DNA from: Amycolatopsis orientalis DSM 40040 = KCTC 9412 | Lineage (GTDB): Bacteria > Actinomycetota > Actinomycetes > Mycobacteriales > Pseudonocardiaceae | DNA: 64,000 nucleotides | NCBI RefSeq assembly: GCF_000478275.1 | Contig: NZ_ASJB01000028.1 | Location: 355,487 to 419,486, forward strand | Direction of reading: 5' to 3' | Shown: one piece after another, positions 1 through 8,835 of the stretch | How the letters are laid out: each line of letters starts with the position of its first letter | Position numbering within the stretch: the stretch's first letter is position 1 | Translations under genes and position numbers: made by a program | The notes under the pieces: generated by a model | The model's database searches: none | Told to the model about the DNA's origin: nothing | What the model saw: the letters and a program-made list of their open reading frames with translations, nothing else

Positions 1-617
1 TCGCGGCTGTTGGCGGTGGCGATCACGGAGAAGCCGGGCTTGGCGAAGACGATGCCGTCACTGTCCAGTTCCGGCACCGAGATGTACTTCTCGGACAGGA
101 TCGAGATCAGCGCGTCCTGCACGTCGCTGGTGGACCTGGTCAGCTCCTCGAAGCGGCCGATCGATCCGGCCTCCATCGCGGTCATGATCGGCGACGGGAT
201 CATCGACTCGCGGGATTGTCCCTTCGCGATGACCATCGACACGTTCCACGAGTACTTGATGTGGTCTTCGGTGGTCCCCGCCGTGCCCTGCACGACGAGC
301 GTCGAGTTGCGGGAGATCGCCGCGGCCAGCAGTTCGGCGAGCCAGCTCTTGCCGGTGCCGGGGTCGCCGATCAGCAGCAGCCCGCGGTCGGAGGCGAGCG
401 TGACGATGGCGCGTTCGACGATGCTCCGGTCGCCGAACCATTTCTGCGAGATCTCGCGGTCGAGGCCGTCGGCGCGCTCGGCGCCGAGGACGAACAACCG
501 CACCATCTTCGGGGACAGACGCCAGGCGAACGGTTTGGGGCTGTCGTCGATCGACTCCAGCCAGTCCAGCTCTTCGGCGTACTTGAGTTCGGCGGGGGCG
601 CGCAGGACGTCGGACAT
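1..617 (-). CDS. MoxR-type AAA+ ATPase (C-terminus cut by window edge)
   Basis: The first 205 residues of an AAA+ ATPase are visible; the rest lies beyond base 1. Walker A is GDPGTGKS at residues 85-92. The frame then runs through an acidic Walker B-like stretch to a sensor-1 type IATANSR at the edge, the usual order for MoxR/RavA-like ATPases. Such ATPases work with a vWA protein to remodel or assemble target complexes in the cytoplasm. The partner vWA gene lies 19 bases upstream on the same strand. The ATG at 617 is supported by GAAAGG about 7 bases upstream. The family call is good. The target is unknown. Confidence 0.85.
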   Translation of the reverse strand, partial: MSDVLRAPAELKYAEELDWLESIDDSPKPFAWRLSPKMVRLFVLGAERADGLDREISQKWFGDRSIVERAIVTLASDRGLLLIGDPGTGKSWLAELLAAAISRNSTLVVQGTAGTTEDHIKYSWNVSMVIAKGQSRESMIPSPIMTAMEAGSIGRFEELTRSTSDVQDALISILSEKYISVPELDSDGIVFAKPGFSVIATANSR

Positions 618-636
618 GTCTTGCCTTTCGGGAAGT

Positions 637-2007
637 TCAGGAGGTGAGGAAGGTCTTGAGTTCGTGGACGAGCTTGGTGATGTGGCCGGAGATCACCGGC
701 GTGCCCAGATCCTTGAAGCGCTCGCGGAACCACGGGTTCACGCTGCCGCGGCCGGCACTGGTGACCGAGCCGACCGGGATGAACTTCGCCCCGGACCGGT
801 GGATCGCGGCCATGTTCTCGAAAAGCTGCTCGACGCGGGTCTCGTAGAAGTCGGAGATCCACACCACCACGGTGTTGGCGGGTTCGGCGATCTTCGGCCG
901 GGTCAGCTCCATCGCGACCATGCCGTCGTTGCCACCGCCGAGATTGGTGCGCAGCAGGGTTTCGAACGGATCGTGCACCCATGGCGTGAGGTCGAGCGCC
1001 TGGGTGTCGTAGGCGATCAGATGAACGTCCACTTTGGGCAGTCCGGCGAAGATCGAGGCCAGCACGGCGCAGTTGACCATCGAGTCGACCATGGAACCGG
1101 ACTGGTCGACGACCGCGATGAGCCGCTGTGGCGTGGTCTTCTTCGCGGTCTGCTTGTAATACAGGCGATCGACGTAGAGCCGCTCCTCTTCCGGGCTCCA
1201 GTTGGTGAGGTTCTTCCAGATGGTGCGATCGAGGTCGAGATTGCGGAACACGCGTTTGGGCGGGACCGACCGGTCCACCTTGCCCGTCGACGCCTTCTCG
1301 ACCTGGGTGCGCAGGACCTCCGCGATCTCGTCGACGTAGCGGCGGATCAGCGATTTGGCGTTGGCCAGCGCCACCCCGGACAGATTGTCCTTGTCCCGCA
1401 ACAACTGTTCGATCAGTGACATACTCGGGGTCAGCTTCGCCGCGAGCGCGGGATCCGCGAGCACCTCGCGCAGGCGCATCCGTTTGACGAGGTCGGCCTC
1501 GATCGAACCGAGTTCCGGGCCGATCGCCGGAAGCAGCGTGCTCAGATCGGGAGTCCCGCCCCCGCCGGTGCCGCCGAGCCCGGTCGGGGTCCCGCCGGGA
1601 CGGCCACCGCGCAGTTCACCCGGACGGCAGCCCAGCGCGCGTTCGAGCCAGCCCGCGTCGGCCTGCCAGCGGGACAGCTGCCCCGCCGTCACCGTGGCGG
1701 GTGCCGCGGCGAAGACGTTGAGCAGCACCTTCGACACCAGCGCCGCACGCCGTACTTCCGCGGCCTTGTCCCGGCCTTCCCCGGCTTCGGGGACCATCAG
1801 CCCGTCGAATTCGGCGGCGAGGCCGGGATGGCGCTGGACGATCGAGTCGACGGCGACGTTCGGGTCCAGCACCGCGGAAGGCAGGCCGATGTCCTCGACC
1901 ACGGCCATGCCCGCCGATTCGAGGGTGGCCTGCTCGTTGGTGTCGAAGAGCCGGGCGAGCAGCCGCCAGTACAGGACCTGGCGGCGGTTGTCCTCGGGTT
2001 CGGTCAT
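637..2007 (-). CDS. vWA (CoxE-like) domain protein
   Basis: A 456-residue protein with a C-terminal von Willebrand A domain. The MIDAS motif DQSGSM begins at D301, and a later VVVWISDFYE segment fits the end of the metal site. The N-terminal 270 residues are helical, with a Gly-rich linker near residues 140-165. Such proteins are metal-dependent adaptors for MoxR ATPases, and the ATPase gene follows directly. The ATG at 2007 overlaps the stop of the upstream gene by four bases (ATGA), so the operon is probably translationally coupled. An in-frame extension upstream of this ATG exists but is Arg/Gly-rich antisense noise. No signal peptide or membrane segment is visible. Confidence 0.85.
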   Translation of the reverse strand: MTEPEDNRRQVLYWRLLARLFDTNEQATLESAGMAVVEDIGLPSAVLDPNVAVDSIVQRHPGLAAEFDGLMVPEAGEGRDKAAEVRRAALVSKVLLNVFAAAPATVTAGQLSRWQADAGWLERALGCRPGELRGGRPGGTPTGLGGTGGGGTPDLSTLLPAIGPELGSIEADLVKRMRLREVLADPALAAKLTPSMSLIEQLLRDKDNLSGVALANAKSLIRRYVDEIAEVLRTQVEKASTGKVDRSVPPKRVFRNLDLDRTIWKNLTNWSPEEERLYVDRLYYKQTAKKTTPQRLIAVVDQSGSMVDSMVNCAVLASIFAGLPKVDVHLIAYDTQALDLTPWVHDPFETLLRTNLGGGNDGMVAMELTRPKIAEPANTVVVWISDFYETRVEQLFENMAAIHRSGAKFIPVGSVTSAGRGSVNPWFRERFKDLGTPVISGHITKLVHELKTFLTS

Positions 2008-3389
2008 TTCCGCAACAGCCTTCCGGCGCGTTCCCGCAGTACGGCCGCGGCGTCGGTGGCCGCCTTCTCGGCTTTCACCCCGGCCTTGTCCGTGGTGCCG
2101 CCCGCCCACGCTCCCGCGTGCACGGCCGTCGTCTTCTTGCGCACGGTGGTCTCGACGGCGAGCGGCTGGAGCCGGAAGCCACCGTCGTCCCAGCGGATCA
2201 GGCCGACACACGCGCCGGAACCCGCGACCGCTTTCGGGGTCAGTGGACCGGCGGCGGGGATTCGATCGGTGTCGACGGCCAGGCGGTTCCCGGCGAACAC
2301 GAAGGTGAGCGCGTCTTCGTCGCCCTCGGTGGTGTAGCCCTCCAGGAAGACCGGAACGGCGATGCGCGCCGGATGCCGGTCCAGTGGCGCGACCACCGGC
2401 GCGGTGGCGGTGGACAGGGCGACCCGCGCGGTGGCGAAAGCGTCCGCCGCCTCACCGGGCCGGGCCTGCTCGTCCCCCCACAGAAGATCGCCTTCCGCGG
2501 TGACCGACATGTCGACGATGTCCATCGAGCGGCCCTCGCTGACCGCCGCGAGCAGGGACAGCCGCGGGCGCAGCAGCTGCCAGATCCCCGCACCGATGAC
2601 CGTGTCCGGTTTCGGCGCCGTCACACTCGCACGCACGAGCCGCGCCGCGCCGCCGTCTTCCGGTTCGAACACCGCGTGGACCTGCGCTTGTGCGGCTGTC
2701 GCGTGTTCGAGCAGGTCGACCCCGAGCGGGAGGAGGCGGCCCGTCACCGTGCCGGCGACAGGCGTCGCCGCGACGCCGGGCACTGTCAGCAGCATTCCGC
2801 GTGACCAGAGATCACCCCAGCGCCGGACCGGGACGCGGTCCAGCGCAGCTCCAGGACAGGACGCGGCGAGTTCGGCCGCGAAGCCGTCGAGCAGGACGGC
2901 CGGGCGGCGCAGGCCGGGTTCGGCGAGCAGCGCGGAAATCACCGGTGCCGAGGCCGAAACGAGGTCGTGCTCGAGACCCCGCCATCCGGCGCGGGCCAGA
3001 TCGGAGAGCCAGGACCGGGCGGCCGCCAGCAGATTCGGTGACCCGGCCTCCCCGGTGCCCGGGACGACCTCCTCGCCGGACGGGCGCCCGGTGGCCTCGG
3101 CGAGCCGGGTGAGCAGCGCGTCGTGCACCGAGCCGAACACGGCGATCCTCGCCGCGGCAAGGGAAACGAAGTGTTCCTCCCCCGCGGCCCCGGCGGCGGC
3201 CTTCTCGGCGGCCTCGGCGACCCGCGCGGCCAGCGGCGAACCCGCGACGGCGTCGGCCAGTTCGGTCAGCCCGGCGACGTTCTGTGGCCGCGACAAGCCG
3301 CCCACCAGCACGTGATCGAAGGCGTCGACCGCCGCCAAAGCCTCGTCCAGCCCGGCGACGGGATCGGTGAGCAGATCGATCCGCATCAT
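2004..3389 (-). CDS. Uncharacterised protein of the vWA/MoxR operon
   Basis: A 461-residue Ala/Val/Gly-rich soluble protein; I do not recognise a family. It has helical stretches in the first 180 residues, then a region rich in beta-strand-like segments. No signal peptide, catalytic motif or nucleotide-binding loop is visible. The start ATG at 3389 overlaps the stop of the SWIM-like gene (ATGA), and the 3' end overlaps the vWA start the same way. It is therefore a fixed middle member of a four-gene unit. By position it may be a scaffold or substrate adaptor for the ATPase/vWA pair, which is inference only. A second ATG three bases later is an equally possible start. Confidence 0.7.
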   Translation of the reverse strand: MMRIDLLTDPVAGLDEALAAVDAFDHVLVGGLSRPQNVAGLTELADAVAGSPLAARVAEAAEKAAAGAAGEEHFVSLAAARIAVFGSVHDALLTRLAEATGRPSGEEVVPGTGEAGSPNLLAAARSWLSDLARAGWRGLEHDLVSASAPVISALLAEPGLRRPAVLLDGFAAELAASCPGAALDRVPVRRWGDLWSRGMLLTVPGVAATPVAGTVTGRLLPLGVDLLEHATAAQAQVHAVFEPEDGGAARLVRASVTAPKPDTVIGAGIWQLLRPRLSLLAAVSEGRSMDIVDMSVTAEGDLLWGDEQARPGEAADAFATARVALSTATAPVVAPLDRHPARIAVPVFLEGYTTEGDEDALTFVFAGNRLAVDTDRIPAAGPLTPKAVAGSGACVGLIRWDDGGFRLQPLAVETTVRKKTTAVHAGAWAGGTTDKAGVKAEKAATDAAAVLRERAGRLLRK

Positions 3390-3889
3390 CCCACCGCCCT
3401 GGTCGGCGGGAACCACTGCAGCTCCGGCACCGGCGCCGTCGAGGGCTCGAACTCCAGATACGCCAGATGCCGCAGGAACTGGCTGAACACCGACGCGGCG
3501 GCGGTGCTGTCCCCCTGCGACGGACGTGCGGCGATCATGACCTGCGAAACGGCCTGCGCCGTCAGCTCCTCGGCCGCGACCTCCACCCGCAGGTACCGCG
3601 CGACCCGTTCGACGCCGTACTGCAGCGCCGCTTCGTTGAGCAACGCGAGGATATGGTTGCAGAACATGCCCCTCGCGCCACCGCAGGGACGATTGTTGTT
3701 GGTACTACAGGCGAATTCGTACGTACCGGCGGCGACCGACGAGACGTACACCCGCCCGATGTCCGATCCGCTGGACACCACGCCCTGCACCCGTCCGTCG
3801 GCCAGTTCGACGAACGGGACCTTCGCGAGCTTGCGCGGGCGGGCCGGTGGCAGCACCCTGGCCGTACTCGCTCTTTCCCAGTCTGACAA
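3386..3889 (-). CDS. SWIM-like zinc-binding protein
   Basis: A 167-residue protein, first gene of the vWA/MoxR operon. It shows C61-x7-C69-x7-C77-x-H79, ending in the FCNHI signature typical of a SWIM-type (CxC...CxH) zinc site. The spacing of the first cysteines is wider than in the textbook motif, so SWIM-like is the safest name. SWIM domains bind DNA or proteins, and SWIM proteins are known neighbours of vWA/MoxR cassettes. No membrane segment. The upstream 140 bases to the 75-base repeat at 4034 must hold the operon promoter; I see no clear operator there. Confidence 0.65.
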   Translation of the reverse strand: MSDWERASTARVLPPARPRKLAKVPFVELADGRVQGVVSSGSDIGRVYVSSVAAGTYEFACSTNNNRPCGGARGMFCNHILALLNEAALQYGVERVARYLRVEVAAEELTAQAVSQVMIAARPSQGDSTAAASVFSQFLRHLAYLEFEPSTAPVPELQWFPPTRAVG

Positions 3890-4033
3890 CGCATCTTCTC
3901 CTTGCGGGCGCCTCGGTGGGGACTGGGAAGAACCTAGCGGGAGGCACCGACAATTCCGATCAGGTCCGCCGCGAGCCCTCCTGAGGTGCGCGCTCGCGCC
4001 CGGCGGCGGGGGCAGCTGCGGGGTGGCGTGGGC

Positions 4034-4108
4034 TGAAGGGGCCCTTCACCGCATCGCATGCGGCGAAAGCGCCCTTCACCGCATCGCATGCGGCGAAGGG
4101 CCCCTTCA
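4034..4108. repeat. 75-base modular palindromic repeat, copy 1
   Basis: Begins TGAAGGGGCCCTTCA and ends GAAGGGCCCCTTCA, with a central arm GAAAGCGCCCTTCA. The arms are separated by two copies of the dyad CCGCATCGCATGCGG. Copies of the same length lie at 15017-15091 and 53588-53662. It sits between the convergently placed ends of the beta-glucosidase operon and the start of the SWIM-like operon, in an otherwise empty 258-base gap. Confidence 0.85.
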
Positions 4109-4147
4109 GCCCCCCGCGGTCAGGACCACAGGGCCCACATCACGGGA

Positions 4148-5524
4148 TCAGGGGGTGCGGTGCGCCGCGATGTGGTCGCGGTACCAGTGGTAGCTGGCCC
4201 GCGGGGTGCGCCGCTGGGTCGGATAGTCGACGTGCACCAGCCCGAATCGGTGCTTGTACCCATGCGCCCACTCGAAGTTGTCCAGCAGGGACCAGCAGAA
4301 GTACCCGCGCAGGTCGACCCCAGCCGCCACGGCCGCCCGGGCCGCTTCGACATGCTCGCGCAGGAAGGCGATGCGCTGGTCGTCGGCCACCAAACCCCGC
4401 TCGTCGGCGAGGTCCGGGTACACGCAGCCGTTCTCGGTGACGTACATCGGAGGCAGCCCCGGATATTCGTCGCGCAGGCCGACCAGGGCGTCGGTCAGGC
4501 CGTCGGGCTCGACGGGCCAGCCCATCCCCGTCCGCGGCACGTCGGGCAGGCGGGTCGTGTCCACCCCGATGTCGGCCGCCGTGCGCCGGGCCGGGTCCGG
4601 CTCGCGGTGCGGCGCGTCGGCGACGTGGAGCCGGTAGTAGTAGTTGACCCCCAGGTAGTCGAGCGGCTGCCCGATCGTCTCCAGGTCTCCGTCGCGGCGG
4701 AAGGAGAAGTCCGAGACGCCGTCGAACATCGCGGTGAGCCCGGGCGCGTACCGGCCGCCGAACAGCGGGTCCGTGAACTGGCGGCGCAGCAGCGTGTCCT
4801 GCCGGGCGGTCGCGGCGATGTCCGCCGCCGACGGGGACACCGGCACCGCGGGCGACTGGTTGAGCACGATCCCGAACCGGTGCCCGGGCCTCGCCTGCGC
4901 CCGCATCGCCCGTGTCGCCAGACCGTGGCCGAGCAGCAGGTGATGGGCCGCGGCGAGGGCGCCGTGCCCCTCCCGCGCACCAGGCGCGTGCCGTCCTTCG
5001 CCGTAACCCGCGATCGCACACGGGTACGGCTCGTTCAGTGTCGTCCACTGGTCGACGACGTCGCCGAGTTCGTCGTGCACCAGCGCCGCGTACTCGGCGA
5101 ACCGCTCGGCGGTGTCGCGCGCACGCCAGCCGCCTTCGTCCTCCAACGCCTGTGGCAGGTCCCAGTGGTACAGCGTCAGGAACGGCTCGATCCCCCGCGC
5201 CCGCAACGCTTCCACGACGCGCCGGTAGAAGTCGATCCCCCGCCGTTCGACGCGGCCGCGCCCGGACGGCTGGATCCGGGGCCAGGACACCGAAAACCGG
5301 TAGGAGTCGACGCCGAGGCCGGTGAGCAGGGCGAGATCACGCGGCCAGTGGTGGTAGTGGTCCGCCGCCGGTTCGCCGGTGTCGCCGCCCGCCACCGCAC
5401 CGGGCACGGTCGCGAAAGTGTCCCAAATGGACGGTCCGCGTCCATCGGATCGGGTGGCGCCCTCGATCTGGAACGCCGAGGTGGCGACGCCCCAGCGGAA
5501 GCCGGGCGGGAAGGTGGATGTCAC
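4148..5524 (-). CDS. GH1 beta-glucosidase
   Basis: A 458-residue cytoplasmic family 1 glycosidase, full length for the family. It opens with the GH1 signature FRWGVATSAFQIEG. The acid/base is E165 in TLNEP and the nucleophile E364 in YVTENG. It should hydrolyse imported cello- or other beta-oligosaccharides to monosaccharide. It is the last gene of a four-gene operon behind the binding protein and two permeases, as in cebEFG-bglC of Streptomyces. The start is a GTG at 5524, with GGAG about 8 bases upstream and 17 bases after the permease stop. A much longer open frame upstream is only read-through antisense to the permease. Confidence 0.93.
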   Translation of the reverse strand: MTSTFPPGFRWGVATSAFQIEGATRSDGRGPSIWDTFATVPGAVAGGDTGEPAADHYHHWPRDLALLTGLGVDSYRFSVSWPRIQPSGRGRVERRGIDFYRRVVEALRARGIEPFLTLYHWDLPQALEDEGGWRARDTAERFAEYAALVHDELGDVVDQWTTLNEPYPCAIAGYGEGRHAPGAREGHGALAAAHHLLLGHGLATRAMRAQARPGHRFGIVLNQSPAVPVSPSAADIAATARQDTLLRRQFTDPLFGGRYAPGLTAMFDGVSDFSFRRDGDLETIGQPLDYLGVNYYYRLHVADAPHREPDPARRTAADIGVDTTRLPDVPRTGMGWPVEPDGLTDALVGLRDEYPGLPPMYVTENGCVYPDLADERGLVADDQRIAFLREHVEAARAAVAAGVDLRGYFCWSLLDNFEWAHGYKHRFGLVHVDYPTQRRTPRASYHWYRDHIAAHRTP

Positions 5525-5541
5525 GGTCAACTCCGGGAGGG

Positions 5542-6426
5542 TCAGCCCTTGAGCGCGCCCTGCATGATGCCGCCGACGATCTGGCGGCCGAACAGCAGGA
5601 ACACGACGAGGACGGGGATGGTGCCGATGGTCGCGGCGGTGAGCACAAGGGTGTAGTCGGTGGTGTAGCCGCTGGCCAAAGTGGACAGTGCGGTTTGGAC
5701 GGTCGGGTTCTCCGGCACCAGCACCACCAGTGGCCAGAAGAAGTCGTTCCACGCCTGCATGAAGGTGAACAGGCCGAGTACCGCCGCGGCCGGGCGGGCG
5801 GTGGGCAGGGCCACGTGCCAGAACAGCCGCAACGATCCGCAGCCGTCCATCCGCCCGGCCTCCAGCAGTTCCAGCGGCAGCGCCCGTTCGAAGTACTGGC
5901 GCATGAAGAACACGCCGAACGCGGTGACCAGGCCGGGCACGATCACCGCCTCCAGCCGCCCGGCCCAGCCGAAATCGGCCATCATCATGTAGAGCGGGAC
6001 GACGCCCAGTTCGGTCGGGATCGCCTGGGTGGCGACCACGAGCAGCAGCAGCGCGGTCCGTCCCCGGAAGCGCATCTTGGCGAAGGCGAACCCGGCGAGC
6101 GTCGAGAACAGCACCACCGAAACGGTGATGGTGCCCGCGACGATGAGCGAGTTCCCCAGTGCCAGCGCGAAATCCGTCTCGTCGAAGACGCGGGCGATGT
6201 TCTCGAACAGATGCCCGCCGGGTACCAGGACCGGCGGCACGCTGCCGACGGCCTCCGGGGTCTGCGACGAGACGACGAGCGACCAGTACACCGGGAAGGC
6301 GGAACCGGCCAGGATCGCGATCAGCGCGGCGTAGGTCCACGGGCTCGCGACCCGCCGCACGAGCCGCCGGGCCCGCCCTGGCGGGACCGGCGGCGCGGGC
6401 GCGGCGGGGGTCAGCACGGAGGTCAT
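5542..6426 (-). CDS. Sugar ABC transporter permease (MalG type)
   Basis: A 294-residue membrane protein with six predicted spans. The cytoplasmic EAA loop reads EAGRMDGCGSLRLFWHVALP, which contacts the ATPase. It belongs to the CUT1 family and pairs with the permease encoded just upstream (8 bases between). The operon has no ATPase of its own, so a shared MsiK-like ATPase elsewhere in the genome is expected, as for other actinobacterial sugar importers (family knowledge, not seen here). The ATG at 6426 has a short SD-like GAGG region just upstream. Confidence 0.9.
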   Translation of the reverse strand: MTSVLTPAAPAPPVPPGRARRLVRRVASPWTYAALIAILAGSAFPVYWSLVVSSQTPEAVGSVPPVLVPGGHLFENIARVFDETDFALALGNSLIVAGTITVSVVLFSTLAGFAFAKMRFRGRTALLLLVVATQAIPTELGVVPLYMMMADFGWAGRLEAVIVPGLVTAFGVFFMRQYFERALPLELLEAGRMDGCGSLRLFWHVALPTARPAAAVLGLFTFMQAWNDFFWPLVVLVPENPTVQTALSTLASGYTTDYTLVLTAATIGTIPVLVVFLLFGRQIVGGIMQGALKG

Positions 6427-6434
6427 TTCGCTCC

Positions 6435-7364
6435 TCAGTCCGTTTGGATGCGCCGGGTCACCAGGTACGACACGCCCGCGACGAGCATCGTCGCGACCGC
6501 CAGCACCAGCGCGATCGCCGAGCTGTAGCCGAAGTCGTACTTGGTGAAACCCTGCTCGTAGAGGTAGAGCGCGGCCGTCTGGAACTGCCGGTCGGAGCCA
6601 CCGGTCGCGGCGGCGGTGCCGGGGTTGAACAGCAGCGGCTCGGCGAGCAGCCGCATGTTCCCGGTCGTCGCGATCACCGTCGAGAAGATGATCTGCGGCC
6701 GCAGCAACGGCACGGTGATCCGCCAGAACTGCTGCCACCCGCGGGCGCCGTCGAGGGTGGCGGCCTCGTACAGGGCCGACGGGATCGCCTGCATCGACGC
6801 GAGGAAGATCAGCGCGTGGTAGCCGGTCCAGCGCCACACCACCATCGCCGCGATGGCGGTGTGCGAGCTGGCGGTGCCCGCCTGCCAGTCGATCTGGCCG
6901 GCACCGAACCAGCCGAGCACCCAGTTGACGAGGCCGAAGTCCCGGCCGAACAGCTGCGCGAAGATGATCGTCACCGCCGCCACCGAGGTGATGTTCGGCA
7001 GGATCATCCCCATCCGGAACAGCGTCCGCCCGCGCAGCCGGCGGTTGAGCAGGTGCGCGATGCCGAGCGCGAACAGGATCTGCGGGATCGTGGTCAGCAG
7101 CCACAGGCTGACCGTGTTCCCCATCGCGTTCCAGAAGTACGGGTCGTGGAACAGCAACTGTTCGTAGTTCCCGAAACCGATGAACGTGGCGCCCTCGGCG
7201 TCGAGCAGGTTGCGCTGCTGCAGCGAAACGAACGCCGTGTAGAGCAGCGGGAACAGCCCGAAGACCCCGAAGATCAGGAAGTACGGGCTGATGAAGCCGA
7301 ACGGCGACAGCTTGACGTCCCAGTTGTGCCGCCGGTCGGCGAAGCTCAGCGTCTTTCCCGCCAT
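6435..7364 (-). CDS. Sugar ABC transporter permease (MalF type)
   Basis: A 309-residue CUT1 permease with six hydrophobic spans and the EAA-type loop EAATLDGARGWQQFWRITVP near residue 210. It forms the channel with the MalG-type permease that follows. The start codons are nested in the stop of the binding-protein gene: GTG at 7367 or ATG at 7364 (GTGATG). Either gives overlap and translational coupling. I chose the ATG. Substrate class is inferred from the beta-glucosidase in the operon. Confidence 0.9.
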   Translation of the reverse strand: MAGKTLSFADRRHNWDVKLSPFGFISPYFLIFGVFGLFPLLYTAFVSLQQRNLLDAEGATFIGFGNYEQLLFHDPYFWNAMGNTVSLWLLTTIPQILFALGIAHLLNRRLRGRTLFRMGMILPNITSVAAVTIIFAQLFGRDFGLVNWVLGWFGAGQIDWQAGTASSHTAIAAMVVWRWTGYHALIFLASMQAIPSALYEAATLDGARGWQQFWRITVPLLRPQIIFSTVIATTGNMRLLAEPLLFNPGTAAATGGSDRQFQTAALYLYEQGFTKYDFGYSSAIALVLAVATMLVAGVSYLVTRRIQTD

Positions 7365-8644
7365 CACTTGATCTTCGCGACGTCACCGACCAGCTGCTGC
7401 CACGCCGCCGCGCCGTCCTGCTTGCCCTGCTCGACGCGCTGCATCGCGCTGCCGAACTCCGTCTGCACGTCACCGGCCTTCGGGCCCTGGTACTGCGGCT
7501 TCAGCTTCTTCGCCGCGTCGGTGAAGAGCTTGCCGACCGGTGCGCCCGAGAAGAACGGGTTCGTGTAGCCGGTGATCTTCGGATCGTCGTAGAGCGACGG
7601 CGTCGAGGGAAGCAGGCCCTGGCTGGTGAAGACCTTCGCCTGCTGTTCGGGCGCGGTCAGCCACGCGGCGAGTTCGGCGGCCTCCTTGGTGTGCTTGCCC
7701 TGCTTGGGGACGGTCAGGTACGAGCCGCCCCAGTTGCCGCCCCCGCCGGGCACGGTCGCGACGTCCCATTTACCCGCCGTGTCCGGCGCCTGGTCCTTGA
7801 TCTTGGTCATCATCCAGGCGGGGCAGGTGACGGTGGCGAACTGGCCCTGGGTGAAGCCGGTGTTCCAGGTCGGCGTGCTGTAGAGCAGCCCGGCGCTCAG
7901 GTTCGCCTTGACGGCGTCGACGACAAGGTCCCAGCCCTGCCGCAGCGCCTGGTTGCCCTCCAAGACGATCTTGTCGCTCTGGTCGTAGTACCCGACCGGC
8001 GCCTGGCCGACGATCGCGTTGAGCACGGTCGGGCCACCGTCCATCCACTTGACCCCGTTCGGCGCCTTGGCCTGGAACCGCTTCCCGGTGTCGAAGAACG
8101 CCTGCCAGGTCGGCCAGAGCGCGGAGACGGCGTCGCGATCGGCGGGCAGTCCGGCGTTCTGGAGCAGGTCGCGGCGGTAACAGATGGCCAGGCCGCCGAC
8201 GTCGGTGCCGTAACCGATCTGCTGTCCGCCCTTGGCCAGCGACGCCGACCATTTCCAGTCCAGCCAGCGATCCTTGAGCTTGTCGCCGCCGACGGTGTTG
8301 AGGTCGACGAACTTGTCCGGCGTGGCCTTGAACTGCGCGACGTATCCAGTGTCGACCGCCTCGATGTCCGCGGCTCCCCCGCCGGTGGCGAGATGCGCGG
8401 CGATGTTCTTGTGGTGGTCGGAATAGGCCGCGGTCCGTTCGGTGATCTCGATGTCCGGATGCGCCGCCTGGTACTCCTTGAGCAGCTCGCTGTAGCCGAA
8501 GTTGCCGAACAGGCCGAGGCTGAGCTTGATCTTGCCGCCGCCGGCGCCGTCGTCACCGCAGGCGCTCAGCGCGGTGACCGCGGCCAGGGTGACGCACACC
8601 CCGGCGAGCAGGCGGGTACGGCGGTTCCTCGTTTTCGGGCGCAT
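7364..8644 (-). CDS. Extracellular sugar-binding lipoprotein of ABC importer
   Basis: A 426-residue family 1 solute-binding protein. After a basic n-region (RPKTRNRRTR) and hydrophobic core comes the lipobox ALSAC, so the mature protein is a lipoprotein on the outer face of the membrane. The mature part has the typical LSLGLFGNFGYSELLKEY start and a C-terminal helical region. It is the first gene of the importer/beta-glucosidase operon. The ATG at 8644 has GGAG 7 bases upstream. A CebR-like dyad lies 77 bases upstream. Cellobiose or a related beta-glucoside is the likely ligand, an inference from context. Confidence 0.9.
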   Translation of the reverse strand: MRPKTRNRRTRLLAGVCVTLAAVTALSACGDDGAGGGKIKLSLGLFGNFGYSELLKEYQAAHPDIEITERTAAYSDHHKNIAAHLATGGGAADIEAVDTGYVAQFKATPDKFVDLNTVGGDKLKDRWLDWKWSASLAKGGQQIGYGTDVGGLAICYRRDLLQNAGLPADRDAVSALWPTWQAFFDTGKRFQAKAPNGVKWMDGGPTVLNAIVGQAPVGYYDQSDKIVLEGNQALRQGWDLVVDAVKANLSAGLLYSTPTWNTGFTQGQFATVTCPAWMMTKIKDQAPDTAGKWDVATVPGGGGNWGGSYLTVPKQGKHTKEAAELAAWLTAPEQQAKVFTSQGLLPSTPSLYDDPKITGYTNPFFSGAPVGKLFTDAAKKLKPQYQGPKAGDVQTEFGSAMQRVEQGKQDGAAAWQQLVGDVAKIK

Positions 8645-8720
8645 GAGATCTCCGTTGTTCTGCGGGGCGCACGGGGACACCGCGGCCGGGGACCGGCCGG
8701 GGCGGGAAACGTGGCACCCA

Positions 8721-8734
8721 TGAGAGCGCTCCCA
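8721..8734. promoter_or_regulatory. CebR-box-like operator
   Basis: TGAGAGCGCTCCCA differs by one base from the dyad TGGGAGCGCTCCCA that CebR (LacI family, cellobiose-responsive) binds in Streptomyces. It lies upstream of the binding-protein gene and is the main evidence that this operon handles cellobiose-type sugars. Confidence 0.7.
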
Positions 8735-8806
8735 ACGTTGAACAGTCAAGTAACGAACTTGTAACGGCACTGAGCGTTTTCGCTGTAGGAGATCATGTGC
8801 TAGAGA

Positions 8807-8820
8807 TGTAACCGGTTACA
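8807..8820. promoter_or_regulatory. Perfect LacI-type operator upstream of the regulator
   Basis: TGTAACCGGTTACA is a perfect 14-base dyad with the central CG step typical of LacI-family operators. It ends 15 bases before the regulator's ATG, right against its AGGAGG ribosome site, so it would suit autorepression. It differs from the CebR-like dyad 73 bases away. Confidence 0.65.
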
Positions 8821-8835
8821 CGCCAGGAGGTCAGC

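Noticed and set aside
10..1419. Long open frame on the plus strand through the vWA and MoxR genes
   Set aside because: It is antisense to two genes with clear motifs and ATGA coupling, has Arg/Ser-rich composition and no domain; high-GC third-position bias creates it.
5525..6340. In-frame N-terminal extension of the GH1 beta-glucosidase
   Set aside because: It overlaps the permease gene out of frame and has no family similarity; the GTG at 5524 has a ribosome site and gives the normal GH1 length.
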